Source: Natronosalvus hydrolyticus (GTDB lineage Archaea; Halobacteriota; Halobacteria; Halobacteriales; Natrialbaceae). Taken from it: 64,000 bases of DNA. The notes beneath the pieces are model-generated. The model saw only the letters and a program-made list of their open reading frames with translations, was not told the origin of the DNA and searched no databases. Below are positions 27,261 to 36,592 of this stretch, one piece after another. The position numbers and the translations under genes were made by a program. Numbering within the stretch: position 1 is the first letter of the stretch; each line of letters opens with the position of its first letter. Where the stretch lies: assembly GCA_025517525.1 (NCBI GenBank), contig JAOPJZ010000001.1, positions 1-64,000 of the forward strand, in the 5' to 3' direction.

Positions 27261-28577
27261 CTAGTCCCAGGCGTCTCGGATGCTCGCTTCGGCGTCCTCC
27301 ATCGCATCCTGGGCGGACTTGCTGTCGTTGAGGAACGCGATGAACTCGTCCGTCAGGGGTTCCCAGACCTGGTTCATGTCGGGACTGGCAGGCATCGGGA
27401 TACCCTGTTCGACGGCCTGGGCGAAGCCCTGGACGTTGTCCGGCAGTTCGTCAGCCTCATCGTCGTCCTCGACGAACGCGTTGTGAACCGGGATGTAGCC
27501 GTGCTGGTCGGCCATCTGGGCGACGATTGCGGTGTTCGAGGTGTACCACTCGGCGAACGCGACGGCGGCGTCAGCACGCTCGTCGTCTTCGTCCATTTCC
27601 GACGTGAAATACAGAAGCTGGATGCCGGAGTACGGACTTGGGGTGTGGCCGTCGACTTCAGGCCACGCACCGACACCGACCTCGAAGTCGGTAACGTCGC
27701 CGACGAACCACGGACCGTTGAACGCGAACGGAGCGTTCCCCTCGAGGAACACTGACGCCTGCGCGTCGTACTCGTAGTCGGCTGCCATGTACGGTTCGAA
27801 CAGTTCCTCTTTGATGAACTCGAATCCACGAATACTCTCTTCGTTGGTCAATCCAAGTTCTCCACTGTCGTCGTCGTAGTAGTAGCCACCGAAGCCGTGC
27901 ACCCACGCACTGTAGAAGTACGGATCGAGCGGGTAGGAGAGCCCGTACGTTCCCTCTGCGGGGTCGTGGTGCTCGTCCATGATCTCCTGCATCTCTTCGA
28001 ACGTCTCCGGCGGTTCGTCGACGTAGTCTTTGTTGTAGATCAGGCCGACGGTTTCGGCCGCGTGTGGGAGACCGATCGTTGCGCCGTCGTACTGTGCGGC
28101 GTCGACCGCACCGGGGACGAAGTACTCGTCGAGATCCATGCGGAGACGGTCGCTCTGGTCGCTGAGGAAGCCGGACTCGTAGTCGCGGCCGGCCCAGTCG
28201 TGAGCCCACATGTGCATCTCCGGCCCTTCGCCTGCCGGGATCGAAGCCGTGATTTGCTCTTCGAGTTCGGCGATCTCGTCGGCCGAGATGGTGACTTCGT
28301 AATCTCCGTTGAACTGGTCGATGTTATCTTCCAGGTCGGCCAGCTCGGCTTCCGACAGGGAGTGCCAGATCTCGGCGTTGCCAGAAACTCCTTCGGGCTC
28401 GAGCGTCGGCCAATCTTCGTCTTCTTCGAATTCCTGGGAATCGTCGTCACCGCCGTTCCCTCCATTACCCCCGTTACCGTCGTCGTCGGGGTCTTCGGTA
28501 CTGATACATCCTGCAAGGGCACCGGCTGCTGATGCGCCTGCGAGGTACTTCACCAACGTTCTTCTATCCATTGCCAT
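27261..28577 (-). CDS. maltodextrin-binding lipoprotein (ABC substrate-binding protein)
   Basis: The 438-residue secreted binding protein starts MAMDRRTLVKYL, a twin-arginine-like signal, with the lipobox LAGC (C24), followed by a Gly/Asp-rich linker (about 28-55). The mature part matches extracellular solute-binding family 1: WHSLSEAEL, EMHMWAHDWAGR and FNGPWFVGDV. It should be anchored outside the cell and deliver maltodextrins to MalF/MalG. A symmetric GGTGAA...TTCACC element lies between its TATA-like box and start codon, so it may be directly regulated. Confidence 0.9.
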   Translation of the reverse strand: MAMDRRTLVKYLAGASAAGALAGCISTEDPDDDGNGGNGGNGGDDDSQEFEEDEDWPTLEPEGVSGNAEIWHSLSEAELADLEDNIDQFNGDYEVTISADEIAELEEQITASIPAGEGPEMHMWAHDWAGRDYESGFLSDQSDRLRMDLDEYFVPGAVDAAQYDGATIGLPHAAETVGLIYNKDYVDEPPETFEEMQEIMDEHHDPAEGTYGLSYPLDPYFYSAWVHGFGGYYYDDDSGELGLTNEESIRGFEFIKEELFEPYMAADYEYDAQASVFLEGNAPFAFNGPWFVGDVTDFEVGVGAWPEVDGHTPSPYSGIQLLYFTSEMDEDDERADAAVAFAEWYTSNTAIVAQMADQHGYIPVHNAFVEDDDEADELPDNVQGFAQAVEQGIPMPASPDMNQVWEPLTDEFIAFLNDSKSAQDAMEDAEASIRDAWD

Positions 28578-28607
28578 GGTGAATACGTGATGAATTATGA
28601 CTTCACC
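28578..28607 (-). promoter_or_regulatory. candidate operator before the binding-protein gene
   Basis: GGTGAA (28578-28583) and TTCACC (28602-28607) form a perfect inverted repeat with 18 bp between. It abuts the start codon and lies just downstream of an AT-rich box (CTAAATAGG, minus strand, about 28605-28613). A regulator bound here could block or control transcription. Binding by the local TrmB protein is a guess. Confidence 0.35.
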
Positions 28608-28665
28608 TATTTAGTCCTTTGGATGTGGATGAGAACGCTTGACATGTGTGGGCCGCTCTCGCCCT

Positions 28666-31170
28666 TCAATCGAGCACGATCGTTGCCGTCCGAAGGTCCC
28701 ACAGTGTCGCTCCCGCCTCGAGCGCGACGATCCGAAGTCGGTCCACCTCTTCCGGCACCCCGAGGCTGAACCGACCAGTTTCGTTGACCGCGGTCTCGAG
28801 TGGCGCTTCGTTCGAGTCGGTCTGGACGAGTACGTATTCACCGTCGGTTCGACCCTCGAGGATGCCGTTTTCGAGCGCGACGTCCGCCAGTGTAGGTCCG
28901 TTCACTTCTCGCTCGTCGTCTCTTCCGACGAAAAACTCCTTCACGACGGCCGGCGTCTCGACCGGTTCCCCCGCGTCTATCGAATGCGCGAGCCGAACGT
29001 ACTGTGCACAGCTCCAGGCCAGCGGCGTCGCCGCTGCCGTCCCGCTCCCGAACTCCCAGTCGAACGCCGTCGGGGTCGTCTCATCCCAGACCTGTTCGGG
29101 GAGCATGCGGCCACTGTTCGCGAACTGAGCCATCGTCTCGAGCAAGTCTTCTGGCTCGAGGGCTTCGCCGCGCGCCCGGATTTCGTCTTCGGGTGCGTCG
29201 TCCACTACCTCGGGCGCATCGTTCACTAACAGTTCGTACTCACCGCGCTCGCCGGTGAAGATAGGCCAGAGCCGGCCTTTCCCGGCGTGGGTGAGCGACC
29301 ACGGAGCGCCGTTGCCGTCGGGGTCCGCGGCCGTCTGTTCGCCGTAGCCATCGCCATTGTACCGGTACCAGGCCGGGCCGTGTGGCGTGTCGACGCGAAT
29401 CGTCTCGTCGACCTCGGCGAGCGAACGTCTGATCGTCGGGTCGTTCCAGGGTTTGATACCGAGTCGGACCAATTCGAGGAAGCCCGCATCGAGAATCGCC
29501 CGTTCGTCGAGGGTCGGGCCGCCATTTGCCAGCGTGCGTTCGGTCGGTTCATCGGGGCGACCATCGGCGCTCACGCGAACGTAGTACGGGGTGTTCGTAT
29601 GCTCGTGGGCCCCCGTTTCCGTGACACACCAGCGTTCGACGCCGCGGGCCCAGTCGTCGGCGACCGCGAGATACCGTCGTGCGTCCGCGTCTTCGCCGAC
29701 CGACGTGGCGAACTCGGCGGCACAGACCAGACCGGCGATTTCGGCCGCAATGGTACTCGGTGAGTAGCCGGCCTCCTCTTCCCACCGTTCTTGCTCGCTC
29801 GCCGGGCCACTGCGGACGATGTAGTCGGCGATTCGTCGAATCTCCTCGTATCCGTAGCTCGCTTTCTCGAGGTCGTAGCCGTGGCGTTCGGCGATCTGGG
29901 CGGCCATCACGAGCGGGTAGGAAATATTGTCGAGTTGCTCGCCGTCCCAGCGGACCGTTCCTTCGAGGAACGTATTCTGTGGCAAGAACCCATCGTCCTC
30001 GAGCTGAGACTGAAAGAGGTACTCGGTCGCGTCGATGGCACTCTGGGCGTCACCCATCGCGTCGAAGGCGGTTGCCACCTGATAGAGATCTCGCGACCAG
30101 ACGAAGTTATAGCCGTAGTCATCGGCCTCGACCGCATCGACGCCGGTTCCCCACGGCACCGACGGACTGGCGAGACCAGCACCGGCGAAAGACTTGTCCT
30201 CGACGGCTTTCAACACCATTGCGGCGACGTCGTACTGTACCCGCAGGTCGTGGTCGGCGCGAACGCTTTCGGGCACCGCAATCGATTCGAGGTAGCCCTG
30301 CCAACTGTCGACGTAGCTCGCTCGAACCGAATCGAACGGTCGCTCGAGCGTTTCCCGGGCCTTTGCCCGTGCCAGGTCGACGTCACGGTCAGTGGCGAAG
30401 CCGACGGCAACCGTCGTCTCGAAGTCGCAAACGTCGGTGGCGACCCGTCCACTGATGGAAACGACGCCCATTGCGTGTTCGCACACGTCGTCTCCCTCGA
30501 GTGGCTCCGTGCCGACCGCTCCGTCCTCGGTGATACCTGTCCAGTCGAATCCGTCGGCCGCCTCGAGCGCGAGGGCGATTTCGTAAGTCTCGCCGACTTC
30601 GTCGTGAATTACTGTCTCACCCTTGCCGGTGTCGAAGACCGCGAGTCCGTCTTTGCCATCCGTGGTGACACACTGGGCGTCAGTGTGCGCGGCCCGGCTC
30701 GCGGGCGCGGGCTGGCCGACGACGTACACGTCGTACGCCGCTTTGGCCTCGAACTCGAGTCCACAGCAAAACGAATCGGTTGCTGGATCCGGGACCGTTT
30801 CGACGGTCAGGGTCCAGTCGTGGTCTTCGGCCGTTTCTTCGAATCGGTGTTCGTAGGCGAGGGCGTTCTCGGTCGTGAGAGAAACCGTCCGCTCGAGGCT
30901 GTCGTCGTGTCGCTGTGTCGGCCGATCCGTTCGGCGCACGTAGCCGTCGCCGTCGGTGACGACGAACGACAGGGTGCGAAGGTTCATTACGTCGACGCGG
31001 GGAAACCGCGTCTGGACGATGGCTCCATCGGTCATCGTCACCCAGACGCTTGATTGTGGGTCGTCGAAATCACAGGTCGTGGCGACGCCGTACAGTTCGC
31101 CGCTCGCCCAGTTGACGGCGGGGAATCGATCGCTTCGTTCCGATTCGAATGTTGGTTCGTGTGTCGTCAT
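28666..31170 (-). CDS. GH15 glucoamylase-type glycoside hydrolase (first copy)
   Basis: The 834-residue protein has an N-terminal beta-sandwich (about 1-280) and an (alpha/alpha)6 barrel with GH15 signatures: YNFVWSRDLYQVA, acid motif WEEEAGYSPSTIAAEIAG, and base motif RMLPEQVWDE. A C-terminal beta extension follows. It should release glucose from alpha-glucans or maltodextrins. There is no signal peptide with this start, so it is likely cytoplasmic. The start MTTHEPTF fits the family; an ATG at 31278 would add a basic 36-residue extension and cannot be excluded. Confidence 0.88.
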   Translation of the reverse strand: MTTHEPTFESERSDRFPAVNWASGELYGVATTCDFDDPQSSVWVTMTDGAIVQTRFPRVDVMNLRTLSFVVTDGDGYVRRTDRPTQRHDDSLERTVSLTTENALAYEHRFEETAEDHDWTLTVETVPDPATDSFCCGLEFEAKAAYDVYVVGQPAPASRAAHTDAQCVTTDGKDGLAVFDTGKGETVIHDEVGETYEIALALEAADGFDWTGITEDGAVGTEPLEGDDVCEHAMGVVSISGRVATDVCDFETTVAVGFATDRDVDLARAKARETLERPFDSVRASYVDSWQGYLESIAVPESVRADHDLRVQYDVAAMVLKAVEDKSFAGAGLASPSVPWGTGVDAVEADDYGYNFVWSRDLYQVATAFDAMGDAQSAIDATEYLFQSQLEDDGFLPQNTFLEGTVRWDGEQLDNISYPLVMAAQIAERHGYDLEKASYGYEEIRRIADYIVRSGPASEQERWEEEAGYSPSTIAAEIAGLVCAAEFATSVGEDADARRYLAVADDWARGVERWCVTETGAHEHTNTPYYVRVSADGRPDEPTERTLANGGPTLDERAILDAGFLELVRLGIKPWNDPTIRRSLAEVDETIRVDTPHGPAWYRYNGDGYGEQTAADPDGNGAPWSLTHAGKGRLWPIFTGERGEYELLVNDAPEVVDDAPEDEIRARGEALEPEDLLETMAQFANSGRMLPEQVWDETTPTAFDWEFGSGTAAATPLAWSCAQYVRLAHSIDAGEPVETPAVVKEFFVGRDDEREVNGPTLADVALENGILEGRTDGEYVLVQTDSNEAPLETAVNETGRFSLGVPEEVDRLRIVALEAGATLWDLRTATIVLD

Positions 31171-31284
31171 GAACTCGAACGTCCTGGGGGGTACGCGCCG
31201 GTTTCGTGTCCCGAACATGTGGCGGTTCGGTGTCAGGCCGGCGGTGAGTGGACTATCCAGTGTGTGTCTCTCAAACATAAAAGT

Positions 31285-31334
31285 ACTACGAAATAGTGCA
31301 TCACACGTTCGAAAATGAGGAAAAGAATTATATG
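31285..31334. promoter_or_regulatory. divergent promoter of malK and the first GH15 gene
   Basis: The malK start (31358) is preceded at about 24-31 nt by TTATATG (31328-31334), a TATA box suited to a leaderless transcript; its complement may serve the opposite gene. Upstream, ACTA-CGAAA-TAGT (31285-31297) is a small inverted repeat and a possible operator. Confidence 0.45.
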
Positions 31335-31357
31335 TGCGATTCACCCACACCTAGTAA

Positions 31358-32488
31358 ATGGCGAGTCTGCAAGTTGAAAATCTCCGAAAGGAGTTCGACC
31401 GAGGAACCATCGTCGCCGTCGACGACGTCAATCTCGACGTGAAAGACGGTGAGTTCGTCACTGTCGTCGGCCCCTCCGGCTGTGGGAAGACGACGACGCT
31501 TCGAATGATCGCTGGTCTCGAGAAACCGACTTCCGGCGAGATTTATCTTGACGGGGAAGACGTGACCAAAAAGAGTGCGCGCCAGCGGGACATCGCGATG
31601 GTGTTCCAGAACTACGCGTTGTACCCACACAAAACCGTCTTTCAGAACATGGAATTCGGGCTCCGGATGAGCACGGACCTCACCAAGGACGAACGCGCAG
31701 AAAAGGTCCAGTGGGCAGCCGAGATGATGGGCATCGAGGAGTTGCTCGAACAGAAACCCGACGAACTGTCGGGCGGGCAAAAACAACGCGTTGCGCTCGG
31801 TCGGGCAATCGTCCGAGAGCCCAAACTCTTCTTGTTCGACGAGCCGCTTTCGAACCTCGACGCCAAGTTGCGGACGACGATGCGTGCCGAGATTCAGCGT
31901 CTCCAGGACGAACTCGGTATCACCGCCGTCTACGTCACCCACGACCAGGAAGAGGCGATGACGATGGGTGATAAAATCGTCATCCTCGAGGACGGCGAAC
32001 TCCAGCAGATCGGCGCGCCAACTCACGTCTACGAGAACCCGTCGAACGAGTTCGTCGGTGGCTTCGTCGGCTCGCCGTCGATGAACTTCATGGACGTCGT
32101 CGCCCGTGCCTCGGGCAACTCGCTCGTCTTGACCGACGGTGAAGACTTCCGATACTCGCTCTCTCGAGAATACGCCGATAACATCGTGGTCGAAGACGGT
32201 CAGCAGGTCACTCTCGGGATTCGCCCGGAGGACATTTATCCGGCTGAACCATCCGAAGACGGTATCCAGACCCGCGTCGACGTTCTCGAGCCGGTCGGCA
32301 GCGACAACTACCTCTATCTCGAGATTCGGAATGGGTTCATCGCTCGCGTGAATGCGGACGTAAAACCTGATATCGGCGACCCCATCGAGATTACGTTCGA
32401 CGAATCGAAGATTCGACTGTTCGACGCTGACACGGGCGTCTCGTTGCTCGAGGCTGACGACACTGAAGCGCCAGCACCTGAACCCTGA
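31358..32488 (+). CDS. sugar ABC transporter ATP-binding protein (MalK/UgpC type)
   Basis: The 376-residue ATPase shows Walker A GPSGCGKTT (38-46), signature LSGGQ (137-141), Walker B FLFDEP (158-163), the switch His in VTHDQEEA, and a C-terminal TOBE-like regulatory domain. This is the usual size of MalK/UgpC/MsmX proteins that energise oligosaccharide transporters. It is divergent from the GH15, binding-protein and permease genes and most likely powers MalF/MalG. A MalK of this kind can serve several sugar transporters. Confidence 0.93.
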   Translation: MASLQVENLRKEFDRGTIVAVDDVNLDVKDGEFVTVVGPSGCGKTTTLRMIAGLEKPTSGEIYLDGEDVTKKSARQRDIAMVFQNYALYPHKTVFQNMEFGLRMSTDLTKDERAEKVQWAAEMMGIEELLEQKPDELSGGQKQRVALGRAIVREPKLFLFDEPLSNLDAKLRTTMRAEIQRLQDELGITAVYVTHDQEEAMTMGDKIVILEDGELQQIGAPTHVYENPSNEFVGGFVGSPSMNFMDVVARASGNSLVLTDGEDFRYSLSREYADNIVVEDGQQVTLGIRPEDIYPAEPSEDGIQTRVDVLEPVGSDNYLYLEIRNGFIARVNADVKPDIGDPIEITFDESKIRLFDADTGVSLLEADDTEAPAPEP

Positions 32489-32509
32489 CGCCGTTGGGAA
32501 GGAAGTCCG

Positions 32510-32631
32510 TTCAGGCTTGACGAACCACTCGTCCCCTCCCAGACGTCGACCCCTGCGTGAAACCGGACCACAGCCATCGGTTTCACGCATATGTTCAGGG
32601 TTGGGAAGTCACCAGTGCCGTCCCTCGTTGT
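32510..32631 (+). repeat. dispersed intergenic hairpin repeat, copy B
   Basis: It has perfect 11-bp arms GCGTGAAACCG (32555-32565) and CGGTTTCACGC (32578-32588). Upstream of the stem, 32525-32548 matches 46105-46128 at 22 of 24 positions (CCACTCGT-x-CCCTCCCA-x-ACGTCGAC). Downstream, TTCAGGGTTGGGAAGTCAC (32594-32612) resembles TTCAGGTTTGGGAAGCCAC in copy C. It begins about 20 bp after the malK stop. Confidence 0.7.
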
Positions 32632-32805
32632 TGTTTTCATCCTGCGCGGATGGTTTTCGAGAGGCAAGATACTGGTTCAATCTGACCGACCAATCGCAAC
32701 CGGCTCGGTAACGACTACTAGGGTGCGGTATCGTCTCTTACCGGCCAGCGACGAACCGGCTGTTTGCTGACCGGTATTCAGTGACAAATCGCTTCGAATG
32801 GCTTT

Positions 32806-33178
32806 GACATCCTCCCCGCCCTGAAGGTCGAGGATTCCCACGGCACCGCACCGCTGGGTTGGGATGGTTACGGTTTGTAGACACCCTGGAGGGCGACTAC
32901 TGGCTGTGCCAATCAGCCGTTACTCCTATCCCGACATGGGATTCAGAGATACTTTTTGACTGCACCCCGCTTCTGACACAGAAGGGGTGTCTTCTGCTTG
33001 GAATCGGGAATCGCGATATTGTCCGATTAGGTGGGCGGATAGACCGCCTCGGATGTGTATGCTTACGACCCATAAGTACTTAAAAACATCACCCCGGCAC
33101 CTCGAACACCCCCTGTGGCAGCGTTGTCGGATTCATCCCACGACTAAAGTCGTGGGCTTTCTCCTGTTTCTCTGGTAA
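32806..33178. mobile_element. IS200/IS605-like remnant or transposase-less (PATE/MITE-like) element
   Basis: One end carries CCTCCCCGCCCTGAAGGTCGAGG (32811-32833 region), very like the hairpin end common in haloarchaeal IS200/IS605 elements next to tnpB. The other end carries CCCACGACT-AA-AGTCGTGGG (33137-33156), a perfect 9-bp subterminal palindrome of the kind found in these elements. The roughly 330 bp between contain no tnpA or tnpB reading frame. Exact borders and the parent element cannot be set by eye. Confidence 0.6.
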
Positions 33179-33207
33179 AAACGAGCGTTCAAACAATCTC
33201 CCGAGAG

Positions 33208-35205
33208 TTAGTCGTGAAGAACTTCCGTACCGGTTAGGTTCGGTGTTTCTAACTCGCCGACGGATTCGAGATGGGCGACCGTCGCGAGTCGCAACGCGTG
33301 TGGCCACCCGAGTGGGGTTGCGCTATCGGGTGTTCCATCGTCGAACACCTGTTCGGGCAGGTAGCCGTTCTCGAGACAGAGGCTCCCGTTGGGGAGCAAC
33401 TCGCCGAGCAACTCTCGCGAGCGCTCGTAGTAGGTCTCGTCCTCGAGGAACGTTGCGAGGACGGCCGTCGCGTTGGCACCCCAGGCCGTCGACACGGTCC
33501 AGATCTTCTCGTCGGCCTGCGTTCGCGTTCGCCAGTCGTCGCCCTCGAAGCGGATGAGGCCGGCAACGGCGTCCGTTTCCCGATACAGCCCCTCGAGCGT
33601 CGTATCGACGTGCTGTCGGAGCCGTTCGCGCCGCTCGTCCTCTATCGGTCCGATCTCGGCGTAGGCGACGTGGGCGTCGACCAGCGCGAACGAACTCGAG
33701 TCCAGGCGCGTATCGAGGTTCCCCTCGTGTTCGCGCAGCGCGTAGATGCCGCGGTCGGTATCCCAGAGCTTGTCCAGCGCTTCGTAGACGCGGCGGGCCT
33801 GTTCGGCACTCTGATCGCGCAGATCGGTGTCGAACGGGGCCCGCGCAACTGAGGCATAAGCGTGTAAGAAGGTTGCAGCGGTGTGGACGAATCGGCCGGC
33901 CATGTTTTCCCAGGCGTTCTGGCAGGCGATGGGCAGGCCGTCATCGGCCAGCGTCTCGTCGAGCCCCTCGAGTGCCCGTTCGACAACGGGTTCGACCTCG
34001 TGGCGGCGCTGTTCGCTCGTTTCCGCGTAGGCGGCCAGATACGAGAGGACGCTCGCGGACTGGTCCGCCTGGTAGTCGATGCCGTCACCGCCCAGCCGGT
34101 CGTTCGCCCAGCCGGGGGCGAGGGTGCCGTCGTTCGGCCAGACCCGATGTGGCCAGGTGCCGTCCTCGAGTTGGACGTCGGTGTAGAACGCAGCGCTGTG
34201 TTCGTGCTGGGGCTCGAGGCTCAGGTCGAACTCGGTGTCCGTCTCGAGCAGGAAGCGGGCGATTTCGGCGTCGTCGCGGAACCAGGTGTAGCCATACCCA
34301 CCGGAGTACTCGAAGTGGGGGTCGAAGTCGGGCCCGGCCATGCGACTCCCGCGGGCGCTCGAGAGCAGCGAGAGGACGCGCAGGTCGTCAACGACTGGCA
34401 GACAGTCGATACCCGTCTCGATCCGTGGCGCGATTTCTCGCAGTGTCGCCCCATCGTCGAGTCGAGCAGCCTGATCGGACAGTTCGGCGACGACCGCCGC
34501 GGACTCGGGTCGCTCGGTTACCTGTGAAACGACGGTCGCGCTGCCGTCCTCGAACGGGACGAAGCCGAGTATGTAGCCGCCGAGGCGACCGTCTTCGTAC
34601 TGACCGGTTCCGTCCTCGTTCGGATAGGTTGCCGGGGCATCGTCGAGGATGTCTGCCAGTCGTTCGGGCAACTGTCCGGCGACCGATTCGAACACAGGCG
34701 AACTCGCCAGGAAGTCGTGTTCATCACGGTGGTACACCTCGACGACACCCGGTTGGTTGTAGACGAGTTGGCCGATTCGGTCGTCGCGGCCGCCGGGAGC
34801 AAAGGAGACGAAGGCGGCGAGTGCATCCGGTTCGCCCCCGGTCACCGTGACGTGGGTGACGTGGGTGTCTTCGAGGGTCACGTCCAGTCGCTCGAGTGTG
34901 AACGCCTCGGTTTCGAAGGTCGTCTCGACGATTGCGGTTGCACCCACGTAGCGCTGTGAGCTGGCCGTGACGGTATCGAGCCAGGTGACCTCGCCGTCGA
35001 TGCGAACCCCAAATCGGGAGCGATCGATACCGTACCGTCCAGTGAGTGGATACGAGAAATCACGAAGCGAACCGTCACGGCCGACGTGAACCGTACGGCC
35101 AGCGAGTCCTGAAAACCGGCCCGTCGTCGTCCGACGCTCACCGGGAAAGAGCGTCTCCGAACCCCGGTGTTGTTTGTAGTCGTCCAGCGCAGCGCGGAGT
35201 GTCAT
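33208..35205 (-). CDS. GH15 glucoamylase-type glycoside hydrolase (second copy)
   Basis: The 665-residue protein has an N-terminal beta domain (FSYPLTGRYGIDRSRFGVRIDG) and an (alpha/alpha)6 catalytic domain with GYGYTWFRDDAEIARF, acid motif CQNAWENMAGRFVHTAATF and base-region GYLPEQVFDDG. No signal peptide is seen, so it is probably intracellular. It differs clearly from the first GH15 gene in length and sequence, so they are not recent duplicates; it may prefer other alpha-glucans or trehalose. It is divergent from trmB. Confidence 0.88.
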   Translation of the reverse strand: MTLRAALDDYKQHRGSETLFPGERRTTTGRFSGLAGRTVHVGRDGSLRDFSYPLTGRYGIDRSRFGVRIDGEVTWLDTVTASSQRYVGATAIVETTFETEAFTLERLDVTLEDTHVTHVTVTGGEPDALAAFVSFAPGGRDDRIGQLVYNQPGVVEVYHRDEHDFLASSPVFESVAGQLPERLADILDDAPATYPNEDGTGQYEDGRLGGYILGFVPFEDGSATVVSQVTERPESAAVVAELSDQAARLDDGATLREIAPRIETGIDCLPVVDDLRVLSLLSSARGSRMAGPDFDPHFEYSGGYGYTWFRDDAEIARFLLETDTEFDLSLEPQHEHSAAFYTDVQLEDGTWPHRVWPNDGTLAPGWANDRLGGDGIDYQADQSASVLSYLAAYAETSEQRRHEVEPVVERALEGLDETLADDGLPIACQNAWENMAGRFVHTAATFLHAYASVARAPFDTDLRDQSAEQARRVYEALDKLWDTDRGIYALREHEGNLDTRLDSSSFALVDAHVAYAEIGPIEDERRERLRQHVDTTLEGLYRETDAVAGLIRFEGDDWRTRTQADEKIWTVSTAWGANATAVLATFLEDETYYERSRELLGELLPNGSLCLENGYLPEQVFDDGTPDSATPLGWPHALRLATVAHLESVGELETPNLTGTEVLHD

Positions 35206-35400
35206 TGTCTCTCACCAGGAACGGTGGGTACAAAAATTTGTTGTAAAATTAGTTCACGGTTTGGCATGGTGTAGACTCGAGTGAGCCGTCTGTGTCCACT
35301 CGAGTACCAATCCGTGAGCGCGACGATTACCAGGGTGGTCTGCACGAATTGTCGGCAGCTGGTCCGAACACTCATTGCATCTGAATCATGTACTCATTGT

Positions 35401-36462
35401 ATGGATGATTCGACGCTCTCGGACCGCCTTCGGCAACTCGGGCTGTCCGAAAAGGAGGTGGATACCTATCTCACGATTCTCGAACACGGTGAGGCGAAAG
35501 CGAGCACGGTTGCGGATGACGCCGGCGTCTCGAAACGATACGTCTACAGCGTGAGCGAAAAACTCGACGAACGCGGGTTCGTCGACGTCATCGATCACGC
35601 CGTTCCGACCACGATTCGGGCCAACCCGCCGGATGAAGTTATCGCAGCACTGACGACCGACCTCGAGTCGCTCGAGCCGGAACTCAAGAACCGCTACGGC
35701 AACGTCTCCGAACAGGAGCGCGAGTTCGAGGTGATCAAGACGCGAACGACGATCATGAAGCGGATCACCCAACTGCTCGAGCGAGCCGAGGAGGAAGTGA
35801 CGCTCTCGGTTCCAGCAACCTTACTCGACGAAATCGAGGACGCGCTCGAGACGACGGTCGACCGAGGCGTCATGGTTATCCTGCTGGTGACCGGAGATGA
35901 CTCCCTTCCGGAATCCCGCTTTTCGGGACTGGCGAGTATCGCCCGCAGCTGGGGCGAAAACGCCCCGCTGATCGTGACTGCTGACCAGCACCTCGGACTC
36001 TTCGCGCCGAATGAAATGCTGGTTCGGTCGAACTCCGGTAAACAGGGAATCGCTATTTCACAGGCCCAACTGGTCCCCATCATCGTCGGTTCGTTCTTCG
36101 GGAACTATTGGCCGATGGCCGAGCAGGTGTACGTCACCGAACCGGACGTTCTCCCACGAACCTACACCGATTTCCGTCACAGCGTGCTCCAGTCGACGCT
36201 CCACCTCGAGGCCGGCCACGACGTGATCGTCCGTGCGGAGGCCCGCCCCGTCCGAACCGACGAGTACGCCACCATCGAAGGGCAACTTGTCGGCGTTCGA
36301 CAGAGCCTGCTCGAGCCAACGCGTGACACCTTCGCCGTCGAAAACGCGCTCATCCTCGAACTCGAGAGCGAAGACGACGAAGAAGCAATCGTCACGGTCG
36401 GTGGGAAAGGCGCGTTCGTCGAGGATTACGAGGCGAATTCGGTAACGCTCGAGCGAGTGTGA
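35401..36462 (+). CDS. TrmB family transcriptional regulator
   Basis: The 353-residue regulator has an N-terminal winged helix (about 5-75: LRQLGLSEKEVDTYLTIL, then DAGVSKRYVYSVSEKLDERGFVD), a helical linker and a TrmB sugar-sensing region (about 110-350, with a PLD-like middle domain). In Thermococcus and Halobacterium, TrmB proteins bind sugars and control maltose/trehalose transport or central carbon genes. Its position next to GH15 and the ABC locus suggests it controls them. The start MDDSTLSDRL is preferred because the upstream frame is Cys-rich and not family-like. Confidence 0.88.
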   Translation: MDDSTLSDRLRQLGLSEKEVDTYLTILEHGEAKASTVADDAGVSKRYVYSVSEKLDERGFVDVIDHAVPTTIRANPPDEVIAALTTDLESLEPELKNRYGNVSEQEREFEVIKTRTTIMKRITQLLERAEEEVTLSVPATLLDEIEDALETTVDRGVMVILLVTGDDSLPESRFSGLASIARSWGENAPLIVTADQHLGLFAPNEMLVRSNSGKQGIAISQAQLVPIIVGSFFGNYWPMAEQVYVTEPDVLPRTYTDFRHSVLQSTLHLEAGHDVIVRAEARPVRTDEYATIEGQLVGVRQSLLEPTRDTFAVENALILELESEDDEEAIVTVGGKGAFVEDYEANSVTLERV

Positions 36463-36540
36463 TAGTGATTCGTGGACTATCGAGGCACTCGAACGGTCCC
36501 GTCTCCACTCGAGTGTCTCAGGATTTCCACGAATCGCTAT
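36462..36540 (+). terminator. large hairpin after the trmB gene
   Basis: Arms ATAGTGATTCGTGGA (36462-36476) and TCCACGAATCGCTAT (36526-36540) pair with a single mismatch. An inner pair GGCACTCGA (36484-36492) / TCGAGTGTC (36509-36517) strengthens the fold. It begins at the trmB stop codon. No U-tract follows, so intrinsic termination is not proven; it may protect the mRNA end or bind protein. Confidence 0.45.
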
Positions 36541-36592
36541 AATCGCGTCCGTCGTCCATCACACTTAGGCTCACGGCCGCTGAAATCCACTC

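Larger units (their letters stand above)
32489..33207. other. gene-free region holding repeats and an IS-like remnant
   Basis: This 719-bp gap between malK and a convergent GH15 gene holds a dispersed hairpin repeat (about 32510-32631), about 170 bp without a recognised feature (32632-32805), and an IS200/IS605-like remnant (about 32806-33178). Open frames here are short and of untypical composition, so no gene is called. Confidence 0.7.

Noticed and set aside
31328-32590. 420-residue minus-strand frame over malK
   Set aside because: Antisense to a clear MalK protein and no recognisable domain.
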